A DNA stretch of 64,000 bases, taken from Nematocida parisii ERTm1 (Eukaryota; Microsporidia). The stretch is from NCBI RefSeq assembly GCF_000250985.1, contig NW_013524650.1, positions 156,638 to 220,637 on the forward strand. Reading direction: 5' to 3'. Below, one piece after another: positions 37,418-48,217 of the stretch. The notes under the pieces were generated by a model that was not told the origin of the DNA, ran no database searches, and was given only the letters and a program-made list of their open reading frames with translations. A program made the position numbers and the translations under genes. Position 1 is the stretch's first letter. Every line of letters begins with the position of its first letter.

Positions 37418-38242
37418 ATGGAAGAATATATAGGAGCATGCCTTATAATAAAAACAAACAAGGCAACGCATATAGGAAGGCTGCAGCAGATCACACCAGA
37501 ACTGAACAAAATGGTTGTGGAAGTATCTGGTCATTTGAAAGAAATTGAGCTATCCGAAATAGATGAGGTGGAAATACTAGCAGACGAAGATAGTGAGATA
37601 ATAAGACAAGCACAGCAAAAGCCAAAGCAAAAAGAAGAGGTGAAGAAAACAGTCACTGCTACTCATATATCAATGGATTTATATAATAAAGTGATCGACT
37701 TATCCGACACTCTTTATGGTCCATCCAGAGGTGAAGTTATTTACTCTGGTGCAAGAGGTGTCCTGCACTTGTTTGTGAACATTTTCAAATTTATGGATAA
37801 GAAGTTTGTTGTATACACCGGCGCCGGCATATTCTCAGAAATAGCAGTTGTATTGGGAAGGCTTTCCATGCTGTACGGAACAGATGTGACAATTATTCCA
37901 TCGGTTCGAACGCAGCGACTGACCAGAGAACTATTCTACTATGAGTCAAATGGAGGAGTAGTCTCAAATAAAAGAAAGGATCAAACAATTGTAATAATAG
38001 CAGACACCGATGCTAAAGAAGAAATGACAAAAAATGCAGAAAGAGTTATTTTCTTGGGTGATTATAAAAATATTGAAACACCAAATAAAGAAGTGATATT
38101 TTTCGGTGTGCCCGTTCGTGACCCAGCAGAGTTCACGGGGAATGCAATTCTATGCGATGTAGGCCTCTCTTCAAAGATATTTACAAAATTCAATATTCGA
38201 AAGTATTCACCTAAGTTACTCCAAAAGATTACAAAGCAGTAA
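37418..38242 (+). CDS. EDC3: Edc3 enhancer of decapping
   Basis: 274 aa, shorter than yeast Edc3 (551). The N-terminal divergent LSm fold (about 1-55: YIGACLIIKTNKATHIGRLQQI) is joined by a short charged linker to a C-terminal YjeF-N Rossmann domain (about 85-270: YSGARGVLHLFVNIFKF, VVYTGAGIFSEIAVVLGRL). The FDF motif is not evident. Edc3 scaffolds Dcp2 and P-body formation through YjeF-N dimerisation. Confidence 0.8.
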   Translation: MEEYIGACLIIKTNKATHIGRLQQITPELNKMVVEVSGHLKEIELSEIDEVEILADEDSEIIRQAQQKPKQKEEVKKTVTATHISMDLYNKVIDLSDTLYGPSRGEVIYSGARGVLHLFVNIFKFMDKKFVVYTGAGIFSEIAVVLGRLSMLYGTDVTIIPSVRTQRLTRELFYYESNGGVVSNKRKDQTIVIIADTDAKEEMTKNAERVIFLGDYKNIETPNKEVIFFGVPVRDPAEFTGNAILCDVGLSSKIFTKFNIRKYSPKLLQKITKQ

Positions 38243-38402
38243 GATATAGTTCTTGTGTTGATGGGTATAGAGTGGGAAATTAGGAGGAAATAACCATACC
38301 CACACACATGCTGGTTTAATTTTACTGTTGGGACGCGGCCTTAGATGTATTTAATAAAAGTTTTGTAGTAAATCGTTTACTTGGAAATATTTTTTTAATT
38401 GC

Positions 38403-39662
38403 ATGAAGACTCTACTGAGCATAGAAGAGACTGTAAAAAGAGGAATTGCCTTACAAAGAGAGAAAGAGTCTGAGAACAACTGGAACAAGATAGATGTTGT
38501 ATTGGAGAGAGTAGGCGAAGTAAAAACCGAGGGAGAAGCAAGGGCTGCAATATCAATAATACCATTAATAGGGATAGGTATACAGAGCAACCGGAGTAAG
38601 TTAAGTGGGAGTGGGTGTAAAGCAATGAGCAATCTTTCTGAGATATTGGGTGATGAGTTAAAGGACCATCTACCACATATATTTCCTTCTTTACTAAGTG
38701 CTCTTGCAAAGACAAATAAGGTGATATTTATGCGGGCCGTGTCCACTGCTGGGACAATTGCACAGAAGTGTGCACTGAAGAGTATAGCGAAGCACATACG
38801 TTTAAACATAACCAGCAACAGCAAAACAGTCAGGCAGGGGCTTCTTGAAATGGCAATACGCGGGATAGAAAAAGAAAGAATGAAGGAGCTAGTGGAAGTT
38901 CTAGAGCTTTTAGTGGAGGATATTAACCCAGAGATTCGAGCACGTGCAAAAGAAGGGGTTTCCATGATATCAGAAATGGATAGAAAGGCTTTGGCAGAGC
39001 TGACCAGCAGTGCTCCAGAGAAGAGCAAGCAGGCACCTCAGAAGAAAGAAGAAGTGGTAACCACTGAAGAAAAAATGCCTGCAAGTGTGCTGTCTACTGT
39101 GGAGCTATCCCCCAAGCCTAGCGTGGTTATGCTTAAGCCATCTGGTGCAAATGTAGTTGTTCGCGGGCCTATCAGATCCTTTGCAAGCACAATATGCCCA
39201 TCTGGCCATGTGAAACCCCCTCTAAAGCCAGGATATTCACTTGAAAGAATTGGACAGAGGCTGGAGATGCATAAGAAAGAGGTAGAAGAAGGCCTGAAAA
39301 AAGAGTGGACCCCAAAGAAAACACCTATTATAAAGAAAAGGCAGGGAGCTTCTGCGGGCACCCCAATTAGCATTAAAAAAGTGTCTGTGGATATGATCAG
39401 TAAGATAGATGAGGAGAACAACGATTTGTCTAATTTATCAGAAGATATAGGTAATCTATCAATAAATAAGACAGAGGATACAGAAGACCATATTGTAGAG
39501 AACAAAGACATGCACGACAGCATATTTAGCAGCAGAGAGATTAAAGGAACAAAGGAATTTATAGAATCCTGTGGTATTGCAAATGAGACTATGAGTGATG
39601 GAGACTATTCTATCTTAGCTCCTGATGTGTTTGTGAAGAGAACCACCACCAAAAAACTATAA
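38403..39662 (+). CDS. CLASP/TOG-domain protein
   Basis: 419 aa. The N-terminal 215 residues form HEAT/TOG repeats (SGSGCKAMSNLSEILGDELKDHL; IFPSLLSALAKTNKVIFMRAV; NSKTVRQGLLEMAIRG), as in the CLASP N-terminal family; the C-terminal half is basic, Ser/Pro/Lys-rich, and probably binds microtubules. CLASP/Stu1 rescues microtubules at kinetochores and the spindle midzone. A GACGCGGCC box lies about 70 bp upstream. Other HEAT proteins (for example XMAP215 fragments) are possible. Confidence 0.6.
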   Translation: MKTLLSIEETVKRGIALQREKESENNWNKIDVVLERVGEVKTEGEARAAISIIPLIGIGIQSNRSKLSGSGCKAMSNLSEILGDELKDHLPHIFPSLLSALAKTNKVIFMRAVSTAGTIAQKCALKSIAKHIRLNITSNSKTVRQGLLEMAIRGIEKERMKELVEVLELLVEDINPEIRARAKEGVSMISEMDRKALAELTSSAPEKSKQAPQKKEEVVTTEEKMPASVLSTVELSPKPSVVMLKPSGANVVVRGPIRSFASTICPSGHVKPPLKPGYSLERIGQRLEMHKKEVEEGLKKEWTPKKTPIIKKRQGASAGTPISIKKVSVDMISKIDEENNDLSNLSEDIGNLSINKTEDTEDHIVENKDMHDSIFSSREIKGTKEFIESCGIANETMSDGDYSILAPDVFVKRTTTKKL

Positions 39663-40223
39663 CTGTCCCAGAATAAATCTATTTTATATGATATTTATTT
39701 TCTGCTATAATTACAATTGTACATAAAAAATCCCTTCACACCAAGAAAAATAAGTGAAGCCTATTGAAATAAAACCAAGAAATTTAAAATATTTAATTAA
39801 ACCCAGTGGATACAGCTGTGCTAATCCAAACACTAAGAAAGGCATCAGAAGTGTATAACACAAATTAACCCAAAATTCCAGTAATAAAGGTATTATAAAG
39901 TGCATAAAGAGAAATATTTATTCTGAAGGTAAGTCTGAATTAGATGTACTTTTATTTATATTCATTCTGCAAGAGTTTAAATATTTCCTTAAATATAGAA
40001 ATTCCTAAATTTATTAATAAATCTGCTAATTAAGAAGGTACCCAGTGCAGTTGTATAGATAAGCATTTTTGATTGGTGAGTGTACAGTAGAATCCTAGCT
40101 ACTTCAAGTTATTACAGATGTATTTGAAATCTATTGCAACTTTTGTTGTATATTTATGCATATTACTAAAGAATATATAAACAGAGTACTAGAAAATAAA
40201 ATAATCAAGAATAATTTTTTAGA
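39663..40223. other. Convergent 3' spacer
   Basis: About 560 bp between convergent genes. It contains a possible 64-codon membrane ORF (39711-39905, minus), otherwise A+T-rich without features. Confidence 0.4.
39711..39905 (-). CDS. Possible small membrane protein (weak)
   Basis: 64 aa, almost entirely hydrophobic, with two likely TM helices (about 2-26 and 38-56) around a short PLGLIKYFK loop. The composition is like real small ER proteins rather than Asn/Tyr/Lys-rich chance frames of A+T-rich DNA, and the ATG follows ATATTTCTCTTT. No family recognised. Confidence 0.25.
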   Translation of the reverse strand: MHFIIPLLLEFWVNLCYTLLMPFLVFGLAQLYPLGLIKYFKFLGFISIGFTYFSWCEGIFYVQL

Positions 40224-41555
40224 TTAATTTGGACTATGTATATTACCAGAGAAACCGCTTGACTTCTTTGAAGACTTACTACGGCTGCGGCTAGATCGCA
40301 TTTCAATTCGAGACATTTTGAAAATACTGCGAAAGGGTGTTCCATCCAACAGTCCCTTTTTTTGTTTTGTTACTTGAACGTGGACTGCATCCATCTCCTG
40401 AGGAGTCAGCGTATTTGTCATTTCTTTCTCTGCGCCCACCTTTAGGTATTTATAAATCATTTCATAAAGATTTGCAGATTGGGCACCATTTTCTGGTTTT
40501 ACCACGCCCTCAATTACTTCTTCTGCTGTTGTAGGAGTTAGTGTAGCGAGTTCTGATTGTGGTTCTGTAGGGTTAGTGCACTCTTCAATAACAGTTCCTG
40601 TGTGTACTACAGCCGGGCTGTTTATAGCAGCAGCACATTCCACCAGATGGCTCTTTGTTTTTATGCTCTGCAACTGTTCTGTTAAATACGCTATCTTTTG
40701 GTTAAGATCATTAATAATCTCGTCCTTTGATTTAATAACAGGCCTCTCAGATGTTTTGATTCTTTTAAGCCTCTCGGCGAATTTTATTGTAAGATGGTCA
40801 GACAGATCCATTACTGTGCATATGCATATAATAGTTCCATAGCTGAGCGTATTCTGCAACAGCCGAGTTAGCTTTGACTCTCTGTATGATACGTGGTGAG
40901 TGTCTGTATGCAGCTGGTCTATTACTTTGCCTAGAGTGAGCAGACTCTTGTTTATCATTAATCCTTCTTTTCTTCTGTCTAAATCCTCGGCCATTTTCTC
41001 ATTCCCTGCCAAGTCAACTAAATTTATCGCCAGATTAATAGAATTCACCTCAATGACCGTGTGACTTCTACTGCTGGCTTGGTTATGCTCTGTTTCTGAT
41101 GTCTTCCTTTTCTTCATAATGGTTTTCAAAAGACTTGTAATGTCCTCTCTTGTTTTAACCGTTACTTGTGTTTTGCTTATTACTTGCGTTGTGTTACTCT
41201 CTTGAACAATTCGTATTGGCGTACCAGTGAACAAGTCAGTTGCAACTTCATTGTATATTTCAATGCATCTGACAGACAGCACGCCATGCGAGTTCAGCCT
41301 GTCCTCAAGAATTAACTCAGCAATTCCCGGTGCATTTTTACTTCCAAACATTGTGTATGTTTTACCACTTCCCGTTCTTCCATATGTAAAGATCGTTGAA
41401 AAGGATATTTTATCCGTGTGCTTTCGAATGAACTCAGTATATATTTGCTGATTCGTATGATCAGAGAATACTTTGTCTGCATGTGGACACGGTGCATCTG
41501 CTGAAGCAGGTGGTTTTATTCTGACTCCCACCACTACTCTGTTGTTCTTGTTCAT
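40224..41555 (-). CDS. Kinesin with N-terminal motor
   Basis: 443 aa. A compact motor domain (about 1-275) with P-loop YGRTGSGKTYTM (58-69), switch I NQASSRSHT (158-166), switch II LVDLAGNE (179-186) and HVSYRESKLTRLLQNTL. The neck is followed by a short coiled coil (KDEIINDLNQKIAYLTEQL) and a tail with a basic Ser/Arg-rich end (RMEMRSSRSRSKSSKK-like). The motor is smaller than standard (about 330 aa), with shortened loops. Subfamily uncertain; plus-end kinesin-5/-7-like groups are candidates. Likely a spindle motor. Confidence 0.9.
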   Translation of the reverse strand: MNKNNRVVVGVRIKPPASADAPCPHADKVFSDHTNQQIYTEFIRKHTDKISFSTIFTYGRTGSGKTYTMFGSKNAPGIAELILEDRLNSHGVLSVRCIEIYNEVATDLFTGTPIRIVQESNTTQVISKTQVTVKTREDITSLLKTIMKKRKTSETEHNQASSRSHTVIEVNSINLAINLVDLAGNEKMAEDLDRRKEGLMINKSLLTLGKVIDQLHTDTHHVSYRESKLTRLLQNTLSYGTIICICTVMDLSDHLTIKFAERLKRIKTSERPVIKSKDEIINDLNQKIAYLTEQLQSIKTKSHLVECAAAINSPAVVHTGTVIEECTNPTEPQSELATLTPTTAEEVIEGVVKPENGAQSANLYEMIYKYLKVGAEKEMTNTLTPQEMDAVHVQVTKQKKGLLDGTPFRSIFKMSRIEMRSSRSRSKSSKKSSGFSGNIHSPN

Positions 41556-42376
41556 ACAGTTTTCTGCTGGAGGGTTTTTAATCTGTCCTGCTGTATGATT
41601 AGTGCGTTATGAAACAAGTTTCTGTAAAGTGCAGCAGAACCAATCCATCGGTTAGAGATGGCCACAAACCAGTTATTTAATTTTTACTATGCACACAATT
41701 CATGAATGACTGTTATTTATGCTATAAATTGTATTTTTATCTGTAACTGCCAGGTATCACATTTTTATTTTTAGAAGATCTGTAAACCATAAATAATTTT
41801 TATTTTTATACCCCTGCAAACAATTCGATCCAGACCAGCGAATTATCAGAAGATAAAACAGAATTTAGTCTTATTTATTTAACTGCATGACTAACTAAAT
41901 ATACAACATACGCCCAGAAATAGCTCAAAATAACCCAAAACAGTGAATATGTAGTAATTTATGAATGGATATCTATATAAAACAGTAAAATACAACGTAA
42001 TTTTAGGTTATTCACTGGTTTACTGTAGAATGAGTATATATTGGATGTGGACAGTATATTATACAGTACAACTAGCTATATTCCAAATTGCACAAAAGAG
42101 GTTTAATTACTACATGAAGTATACGGCAGTATACTATAAGATATAATAGTACAATTACATACAGTTAGATAATAATTACTTAATGAAATATGGTATAAGC
42201 ACATTCTTATTATAGTATATGGCACAAAAGCAAGCTTAATTATACAGCAGTGACAATTTTAATGTATTATCTGTGTAATTGCATAAAAATACGTTAATTA
42301 CAGCTATATTAAGATTTTGAAGAATTTCCAATTGTAAGTAGAATCAAAATATTAATTATTTTTATTTCTGTGCTTT
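41556..42376. other. Divergent intergenic region
   Basis: About 820 bp. Nearest the kinesin start (41560-41660) the sequence is less A+T-rich; beyond it is A+T-rich, with a 61-codon frame (41961) not supported. Confidence 0.45.
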
Positions 42377-44461
42377 ATGTCTATAATGCATTATAGGATG
42401 ATAAAGGAGTCAGAGACTACTGAAATAGAAGAGGAATCTGTGGTGTATACCCATTCTTATGCAATAAACGAAAACAAAGGGCAATTAATAGAAAGTGCAG
42501 AAGATTGCAAAACACTGCACCAAGCACTTCAGGACACTGCAAAGAGCCATGGAGACTTGAATTTCCTTGGGAGAATAAATGAAAAAGACAAGATAGAGTA
42601 CATAACGTACAAAGAGACATTTATGTATTCAGAAGAAGTTGCATTATTTATTCTTTCTCACTCAGACACAGCAAGCGGATCTATGCCAATTGTTGGGATA
42701 TGTTCAGAGAACAGGCCAGAGTGGATTATTACAGAGCATGCAACATATTTCTATAGCGGAATGAACTGTCCAATATATGCATCTTTTGGGTGGAGTGCTA
42801 TAAAGCACATAATAAATGAAACCAAAATGAACATGATATTCATTTCAGAGAAGAATGCGGAGAAGATAGCGAGCAGTTTACAGAGCGAGTCAGCATCAGA
42901 TGTCGCACTTCCAAAGATATTTGTACTTATGGATCCCAAGATATCAGATAGTGCACATGACACACTGAGTAAGTTAGGAGTAGAAATGTACTATTTCTGG
43001 GATATTGTAGGCAAGTGTAAAAAGGTAAGTCAAGTAGGCGAGAAAGTATCAGATGCAGATGAAAGTGAGAAGGCATCGCCAACAAGGTTTAAAAAGGCAG
43101 AAAGAGACCAGGCAAAGCATAAAGAAGCCAAGAAGAGATTCACTGCCCCAGCGCCAGAAACAGTTGCTACTATTTGCTATACAAGTGGGACTACGGGCGC
43201 TCCTAAAGGGGCAATGCTTATGCATAGAAATTTCCTGTCTGTAGTGGGGTCATTTATTCTTCTGTCAAAGCGGGGCGTATTCTTTGACATTAAACCAGGC
43301 AGGAGATACCTTTCATTCCTTCCACTTGCACATGTCTTTGAACGGATAGTAGAGTCCGCTCTACTTCTGAGCAAGTGTGAGATTGTATACTACAGAGGAA
43401 ACCCAAAACAGCTACAGAAGGACTTTAGTATTGCACGCCCGCATTATTTTGTAGGTGTACCAAGAGTGTTTAACTCAGTCAAGACTGCAATTGAGATGAA
43501 AGCCAAAGAGAAGGGAAGAATTGCAAACTTTATCTTTAAGTACTCTCTGCTTATTTGCATGCTATGCAAGAACAGGATACTTAGAGAACTGTTTGGAAGA
43601 ACAGTATTTAAAGCAATTAGGCAAACTTTCGGAAATAGCATCATATGCATGCTATCTGGATCAGCCCCTCTTCTTCCACAGACTGCGTACTTCTTTGAAG
43701 CAATCTTCAACTGTCCTATGTTTGAGGGATATGGCCAGACAGAGACAGCTGCAGGAAACATTACAACTGATATATTCACAAATGAGAAGGGTGTTATTGG
43801 CATTCCATTCCCGTGTAATAAGATCAAGCTAGTATCTCGTCCAGAAACCAATGCATTTGCATCAAAGAACCAAGGAGAAATACTCATGCAAGGCCATTCT
43901 GTTTTCTATGGGTATTACAACCAGAAGAAACTAACCAGAGACTGCTTTTACCACCCACACGGACCTACTGCAGATGGACCAGACAGTGCCATTTACAACA
44001 CCGATGGGAAGAAGTGGATTAAAACAGGGGATATAGGAGAAATAACCCCAGATGGAAATCTAAGAATAATTGGCAGGAGCAAGGAGATCTTCAAATTATC
44101 ACAAGGAGAGTACATTATCCCAGAAAAGATTGAAAATCTACTTCTTGCAGCCAAAATCAAAGGACTAGAAGACATCACAATTGTAGGAGACAGTTCATGC
44201 GATTATGTAATTGGTATATGCATAGTCACAAAGACTTCCCCAGAGGTAGAAGACGCCATAACGCAAGCAATCCAAAAAGAAGGCCAGAGACTGGTACAAG
44301 CCGAAGAAATCATCAAGATAGAAATACCAAGAAAGTTCATCTTCACTGAGTCTCTCTTTACAATTGATAATGGCCTTCTCACACCCTCTGGCAAGAAAGT
44401 AAGGAAGAAGATCGTATCACTGTATAACAAACAGATTCAGAAGCTATACAACACTGTTTAA
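42377..44461 (+). CDS. Long-chain acyl-CoA synthetase
   Basis: 694 aa, full family length. AMP-binding motif TICYTSGTTGAPKGAM (about 260-275), PLAHVFERI, MFEGYGQTETAAG (A5-like), KTGDIGEI and the C-terminal Lys motif region LSQGEYIIPEKIE, as in FACL/ACSL enzymes. It activates fatty acids to acyl-CoA, probably scavenged from the host, for lipid assembly. No TM is obvious. A charged insert (about 225-255, Lys/Glu-rich) precedes the AMP motif. Confidence 0.95.
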   Translation: MSIMHYRMIKESETTEIEEESVVYTHSYAINENKGQLIESAEDCKTLHQALQDTAKSHGDLNFLGRINEKDKIEYITYKETFMYSEEVALFILSHSDTASGSMPIVGICSENRPEWIITEHATYFYSGMNCPIYASFGWSAIKHIINETKMNMIFISEKNAEKIASSLQSESASDVALPKIFVLMDPKISDSAHDTLSKLGVEMYYFWDIVGKCKKVSQVGEKVSDADESEKASPTRFKKAERDQAKHKEAKKRFTAPAPETVATICYTSGTTGAPKGAMLMHRNFLSVVGSFILLSKRGVFFDIKPGRRYLSFLPLAHVFERIVESALLLSKCEIVYYRGNPKQLQKDFSIARPHYFVGVPRVFNSVKTAIEMKAKEKGRIANFIFKYSLLICMLCKNRILRELFGRTVFKAIRQTFGNSIICMLSGSAPLLPQTAYFFEAIFNCPMFEGYGQTETAAGNITTDIFTNEKGVIGIPFPCNKIKLVSRPETNAFASKNQGEILMQGHSVFYGYYNQKKLTRDCFYHPHGPTADGPDSAIYNTDGKKWIKTGDIGEITPDGNLRIIGRSKEIFKLSQGEYIIPEKIENLLLAAKIKGLEDITIVGDSSCDYVIGICIVTKTSPEVEDAITQAIQKEGQRLVQAEEIIKIEIPRKFIFTESLFTIDNGLLTPSGKKVRKKIVSLYNKQIQKLYNTV

Positions 44462-44746
44462 TCACACAACCTGTCCATGCGGTATAAAAACTGCCAGGTT
44501 TTAACTGCTATGATAATAAATAAATTTCATTCAGGGACTGCACGTATTCTTATTTTTATCATAAAAATACCGTTATTCCATAAAATATTCGAAAATAAAA
44601 ACAGTTTATTTTCAGGTTTAACAGTAAAATCCGTTAATATAAAAATTTACACAATCATAATTTTCATATATTAAACATAACGGTATCCCTACTTAATTTA
44701 TAATACTCCCTATAAGAAGCTGTAAGCTGATGGTTTATTAGATGGA
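44462..44746. other. Convergent spacer
   Basis: About 285 bp, A+T-rich; nothing recognised. Confidence 0.4.
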
Positions 44747-46461
44747 TTACTTTATGACATCCGCAGAGTATGCAAACACAGGCATTGCCAATAAAAAGAA
44801 CATGCACAGCTCATTATAATGCAATGGGAGACCCCGCCTGTCAAATTCATACGGTGGTATTGTATATATAAAACTACGTGGTTTTATGCTGTTTGTCTTT
44901 AAGAACCTAATCGTGAATATGTGCAGTGTACTGAGTATCCTTCTTCTTATTATAGATGTAAGATACTTTGACTCAATATTAGACATATTCGGGTTATTTG
45001 CATTTTTATGTATTTTATGCTTTACTGCCTGAGTGATCCTCTTTGTAAGAATTATAAGTAAGGATTGAAGTATAGATATACGTAAGCCATGGTACTTCTC
45101 AAAATAATCAGAGAGTACGCCTGATTTACTGAATATTCCATCAGAGATTGTCCTAACAAGATAAAACTTATTATTAAATACCTTACTCCTCTTTAAATCG
45201 TGTATGTTCATGAACTCCAGGGATAATTCAGTCATCCGGTGCATCTTCTTTGTTGGTATCTTCATTGGTAAGTGATTTACATTATTAGGTGACTTGCTGT
45301 ACTTGTGTATGAGTAACTTATGGTACTCTTTATTCTCCCTAAGGAATATTTTATGTAAGTCCACCCGGATATATCCTTATACTCACATATCCTATTATAT
45401 GCAAAGTCGTGTATTAATAAGTAAATAACCCTAATTACGTTTATGTAGAATACACTCACAGTAAGAGAGTTCATGGCTTTATGGATGGATTCTTGCCGTG
45501 CTGGGGATATCATTAAAAATGCATTTGCTAGTTTTATTCTGTTATATATTTTAGTCTCTTTATACTCTTTAATGATTTCTTTAATAATTCTTATTGCTTC
45601 ATCATTATGTATGTACTTTATGAATGTTTTAAGTATATACTGTATATACTGCTTTGCACACTTAATTAAATTTATATCCATTGCTTGTGGTGAGCACATT
45701 TCAATATTTAATTTCTGATGGTCCGTGCATAAAAAGGGCATAACAGAAATATAACTGATTTTTTCTGTTTCTAGCATACTGATCGTTATTTCCCGTAGAA
45801 TATCGTATTTAGAAGGCCTTTTTCTTTTCTTAAACCCACAAAAACAAGTAAAGTGAGTGAGCGTATCAAGAATCTCCAGAAATTCAGTATTTTGTTTAGA
45901 TTTCTTGGTTTTAACTGATTCCTGTGGTAGTTCTGGTTTTGGTTTCTTATCCTTTATAAGTATTGAAATATTATTTATTCTTTTCTCTAATAATTCTATT
46001 TCTTTAAGCCATTCTGGATTCTCTTTTGCTGCTTTTTCAGAGGATTTCAGTTGGTTTAAGACTAATCTCTCTTGCTGCATACATGCCAGGAAGTCTTTTT
46101 TGTCTTTCTCCGCGTATTCTGTTAGTTCTCTTACAAAATTTGTAATTTGTGTTTTAAGTGTATGCGCTTGTAATGTATCTTCTAGTAGTATTTGGTGCAG
46201 GAATTGGATACTTACTACATTACTGCATATATAATTAAACACTAACAACTTCCCAAACTTATCTGCTTCTACGGACTTTGGGTGTATTCCAGAAAGAACT
46301 GCTACTAACTTTCCCAGACTGATGATTTTTTTTCTGTGCTCTATAAAGAACTTCTGGATATTAGATCCATCTCTTGGGATGGAATCTGCCTGGCTTACAA
46401 TATTTAATAATTCTCTAACTGTCTTTTTAATAAGCTCATTGCTAACTTGCTTTTCATTCAT
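44747..46461 (-). CDS. Orphan protein, about 565 codons over two frames
   Basis: The 5' frame (45277-46461, ATG at 46461) gives 394 aa: helical, with a coiled-coil/Lys-rich middle (about 110-205) and a CFCGFKKRKRPSK segment. The 3' frame (44747-45364) continues for about 205 codons but opens at GTG, with no ATG at the junction. The switch is at CCACCCGG near 45360-45370. Together they read as one helical protein of about 560 aa with several Ile/Leu-rich helices. No family recognised. The two halves overlap by about 90 bp, as expected for a single-base indel. Confidence 0.6.
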
Positions 46462-46510
46462 ATTACTCCCTATCGCAAACTGAATTTATTTGGCGAATCT
46501 CGGGGTATTT

Positions 46511-47467
46511 TTACTCCTGGATTGCCTCCATGAAATCAGAGTGTATTCTGTCTGTAGTTACATCAGCAAAATAAACTGCCCCTTCTTTTTTGCCTTCAAT
46601 TGTTAGTTCATAATCAGAGACGGAGAGACATCCATCTACTACCCCAAATAATAGATCATTCTGAATACCATTCTTCACGCGTATCTTACAACTAGCAGAT
46701 ACAACAATAGGGGGAACTTTCTTATCTGCTGGACATACAAATGTAATAATAATGGCATCATCCACACTTCCGTGTATAACTGGACCACCTGCAGATGAAT
46801 TATACCCACTTGATCCTGTTGGTGTACTGATAACCACACCATCACATCTAATACATCTGTAAACTGGCTTCTCATTAATTGAAATTGAAATACTTCCTAA
46901 AAGTCCTTTTCCCTTTGTGTATACGTATATGTCATTTAAGAAATATACACTCTGGTTAATAAATAGTCTGTTTCTCTTAATTGTTTGATTTATATATAAT
47001 TCAAATGCCTTCTCCTGGTTATTCTGGCTTATTGCATTTAACAGTTTATCTAAAAGTGCCTCTCCTTCTTCCTGGATTTCTTTTTTTATATTGCACAGTC
47101 TTCCCTTCGTCCCATAATCAAATGAGAATATAATTGGAGTACTCCTCCCATTATCTAGTAATAAATCTGAGTCATTAGGTGTACTGCCGCTACTATGCAT
47201 TGGCCAGGATATATCAAAGTCCATATACTCTGCTCTTTCAAACCCATTCTTCTTCCCGGTGCACACGGAAAGAGTTTTCAGCACAGTTCCATCCCCTAAA
47301 AATGTTAAAACAACAGTATACCGGAATAAATCCCATTTCTCCTGGGTTTCATATAAATATGCTACATCTACCACATCAACTGGGCACACCCTTCCTATTT
47401 TATTTTTCAGACTATTTTCATGGTTACTCAGTTCTGTTCTATCCCTAGCAACGATTAGACATCTCAT
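46511..47467 (-). CDS. NAD kinase
   Basis: 318 aa. The NAD-kinase fold shows FLGDGTVLKT (about 55-64, equal to the GGDGT motif but with Leu for the first Gly), SGSTPND, and the signature TPTGSSGYNSSAGGP (about 220-234). It phosphorylates NAD to NADP, supplying NADPH to reductases such as the paralogs at 60-63 kb. It is divergent (32 bp) from the next gene. Confidence 0.85.
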   Translation of the reverse strand: MRCLIVARDRTELSNHENSLKNKIGRVCPVDVVDVAYLYETQEKWDLFRYTVVLTFLGDGTVLKTLSVCTGKKNGFERAEYMDFDISWPMHSSGSTPNDSDLLLDNGRSTPIIFSFDYGTKGRLCNIKKEIQEEGEALLDKLLNAISQNNQEKAFELYINQTIKRNRLFINQSVYFLNDIYVYTKGKGLLGSISISINEKPVYRCIRCDGVVISTPTGSSGYNSSAGGPVIHGSVDDAIIITFVCPADKKVPPIVVSASCKIRVKNGIQNDLLFGVVDGCLSVSDYELTIEGKKEGAVYFADVTTDRIHSDFMEAIQE

Positions 47468-47499
47468 GGACTATAAAGGAAAGAATAAGAAATATTTTT

Positions 47500-48195
47500 A
47501 TGGCTTTACAAATCGCAAAACTAGAATCATTAAAGCTGTCCCCAGAGAATACTCTACAGCATAATTATACCACAGACAAAAAGACCATGGATATCTTATG
47601 GAGAGACATACAAGTACTTTCAAATGACAGAAGGTATACTGCAGCGTATAAATGCACAACTGCACTTATGAATCTAGCACATAAATCCAAGAAACAAGAA
47701 TTATTCAAAAGATGTCTCTTAATCCTTGCCAGACTTTCTGTACTTCTTTCATATTCTCATGCAGAGTCTTTATACAAAGATCTTATAAAGGAAGTATACA
47801 CAGATATTTTTGTGTATAATGGTGTATACGCGTACTCAATAGATCTATTTAAAATTGCAAGTATAACAGAAGATCCGTACAATTTTATATTCAATGAGTA
47901 TCTGCTAAACATAAGAAAGTCAAAGAATAAAGACAAAGAAGAAATTCTATTCTATACGCTCATACAAGTGCACATCACAGGGCATAACCCATGGGATCAT
48001 AATTGTACAGCAGACTTATCCTGTCTACCCATACATATCAGAGAGAGGTATGTAGAGTATACAACAAGCACACACCAATCACACGCACACGATAAATATA
48101 AGCCGGAGTTAAACCTGAGCACTTCTCATGTTAACCAACAAAATTCAAAAGAATTCGTAAATAATCATTCTATCTACAGTAATATTAATAAATAA
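47500..48195 (+). CDS. Unknown TPR-like helical protein
   Basis: 231 aa, helical: RRYTAAYKCTTALMNLAHKS...RCLLILARLSVLLSYSHAESLYKDL resembles paired antiparallel helices of a TPR-type solenoid, ending in a His/Asn/Ser-rich tail. No family assigned. The ATG follows AATATTTTT. A TAACCCAACATAACCTGA motif begins at its stop codon. Confidence 0.6.
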   Translation: MALQIAKLESLKLSPENTLQHNYTTDKKTMDILWRDIQVLSNDRRYTAAYKCTTALMNLAHKSKKQELFKRCLLILARLSVLLSYSHAESLYKDLIKEVYTDIFVYNGVYAYSIDLFKIASITEDPYNFIFNEYLLNIRKSKNKDKEEILFYTLIQVHITGHNPWDHNCTADLSCLPIHIRERYVEYTTSTHQSHAHDKYKPELNLSTSHVNQQNSKEFVNNHSIYSNINK

Positions 48196-48217
48196 CCCAA
48201 CATAACCTGAAATCTAT

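Noticed and set aside
41961-42146. 61-codon frame upstream of acyl-CoA synthetase
   Set aside because: Tyr/Lys/Ile-rich, typical of random A+T-rich DNA.
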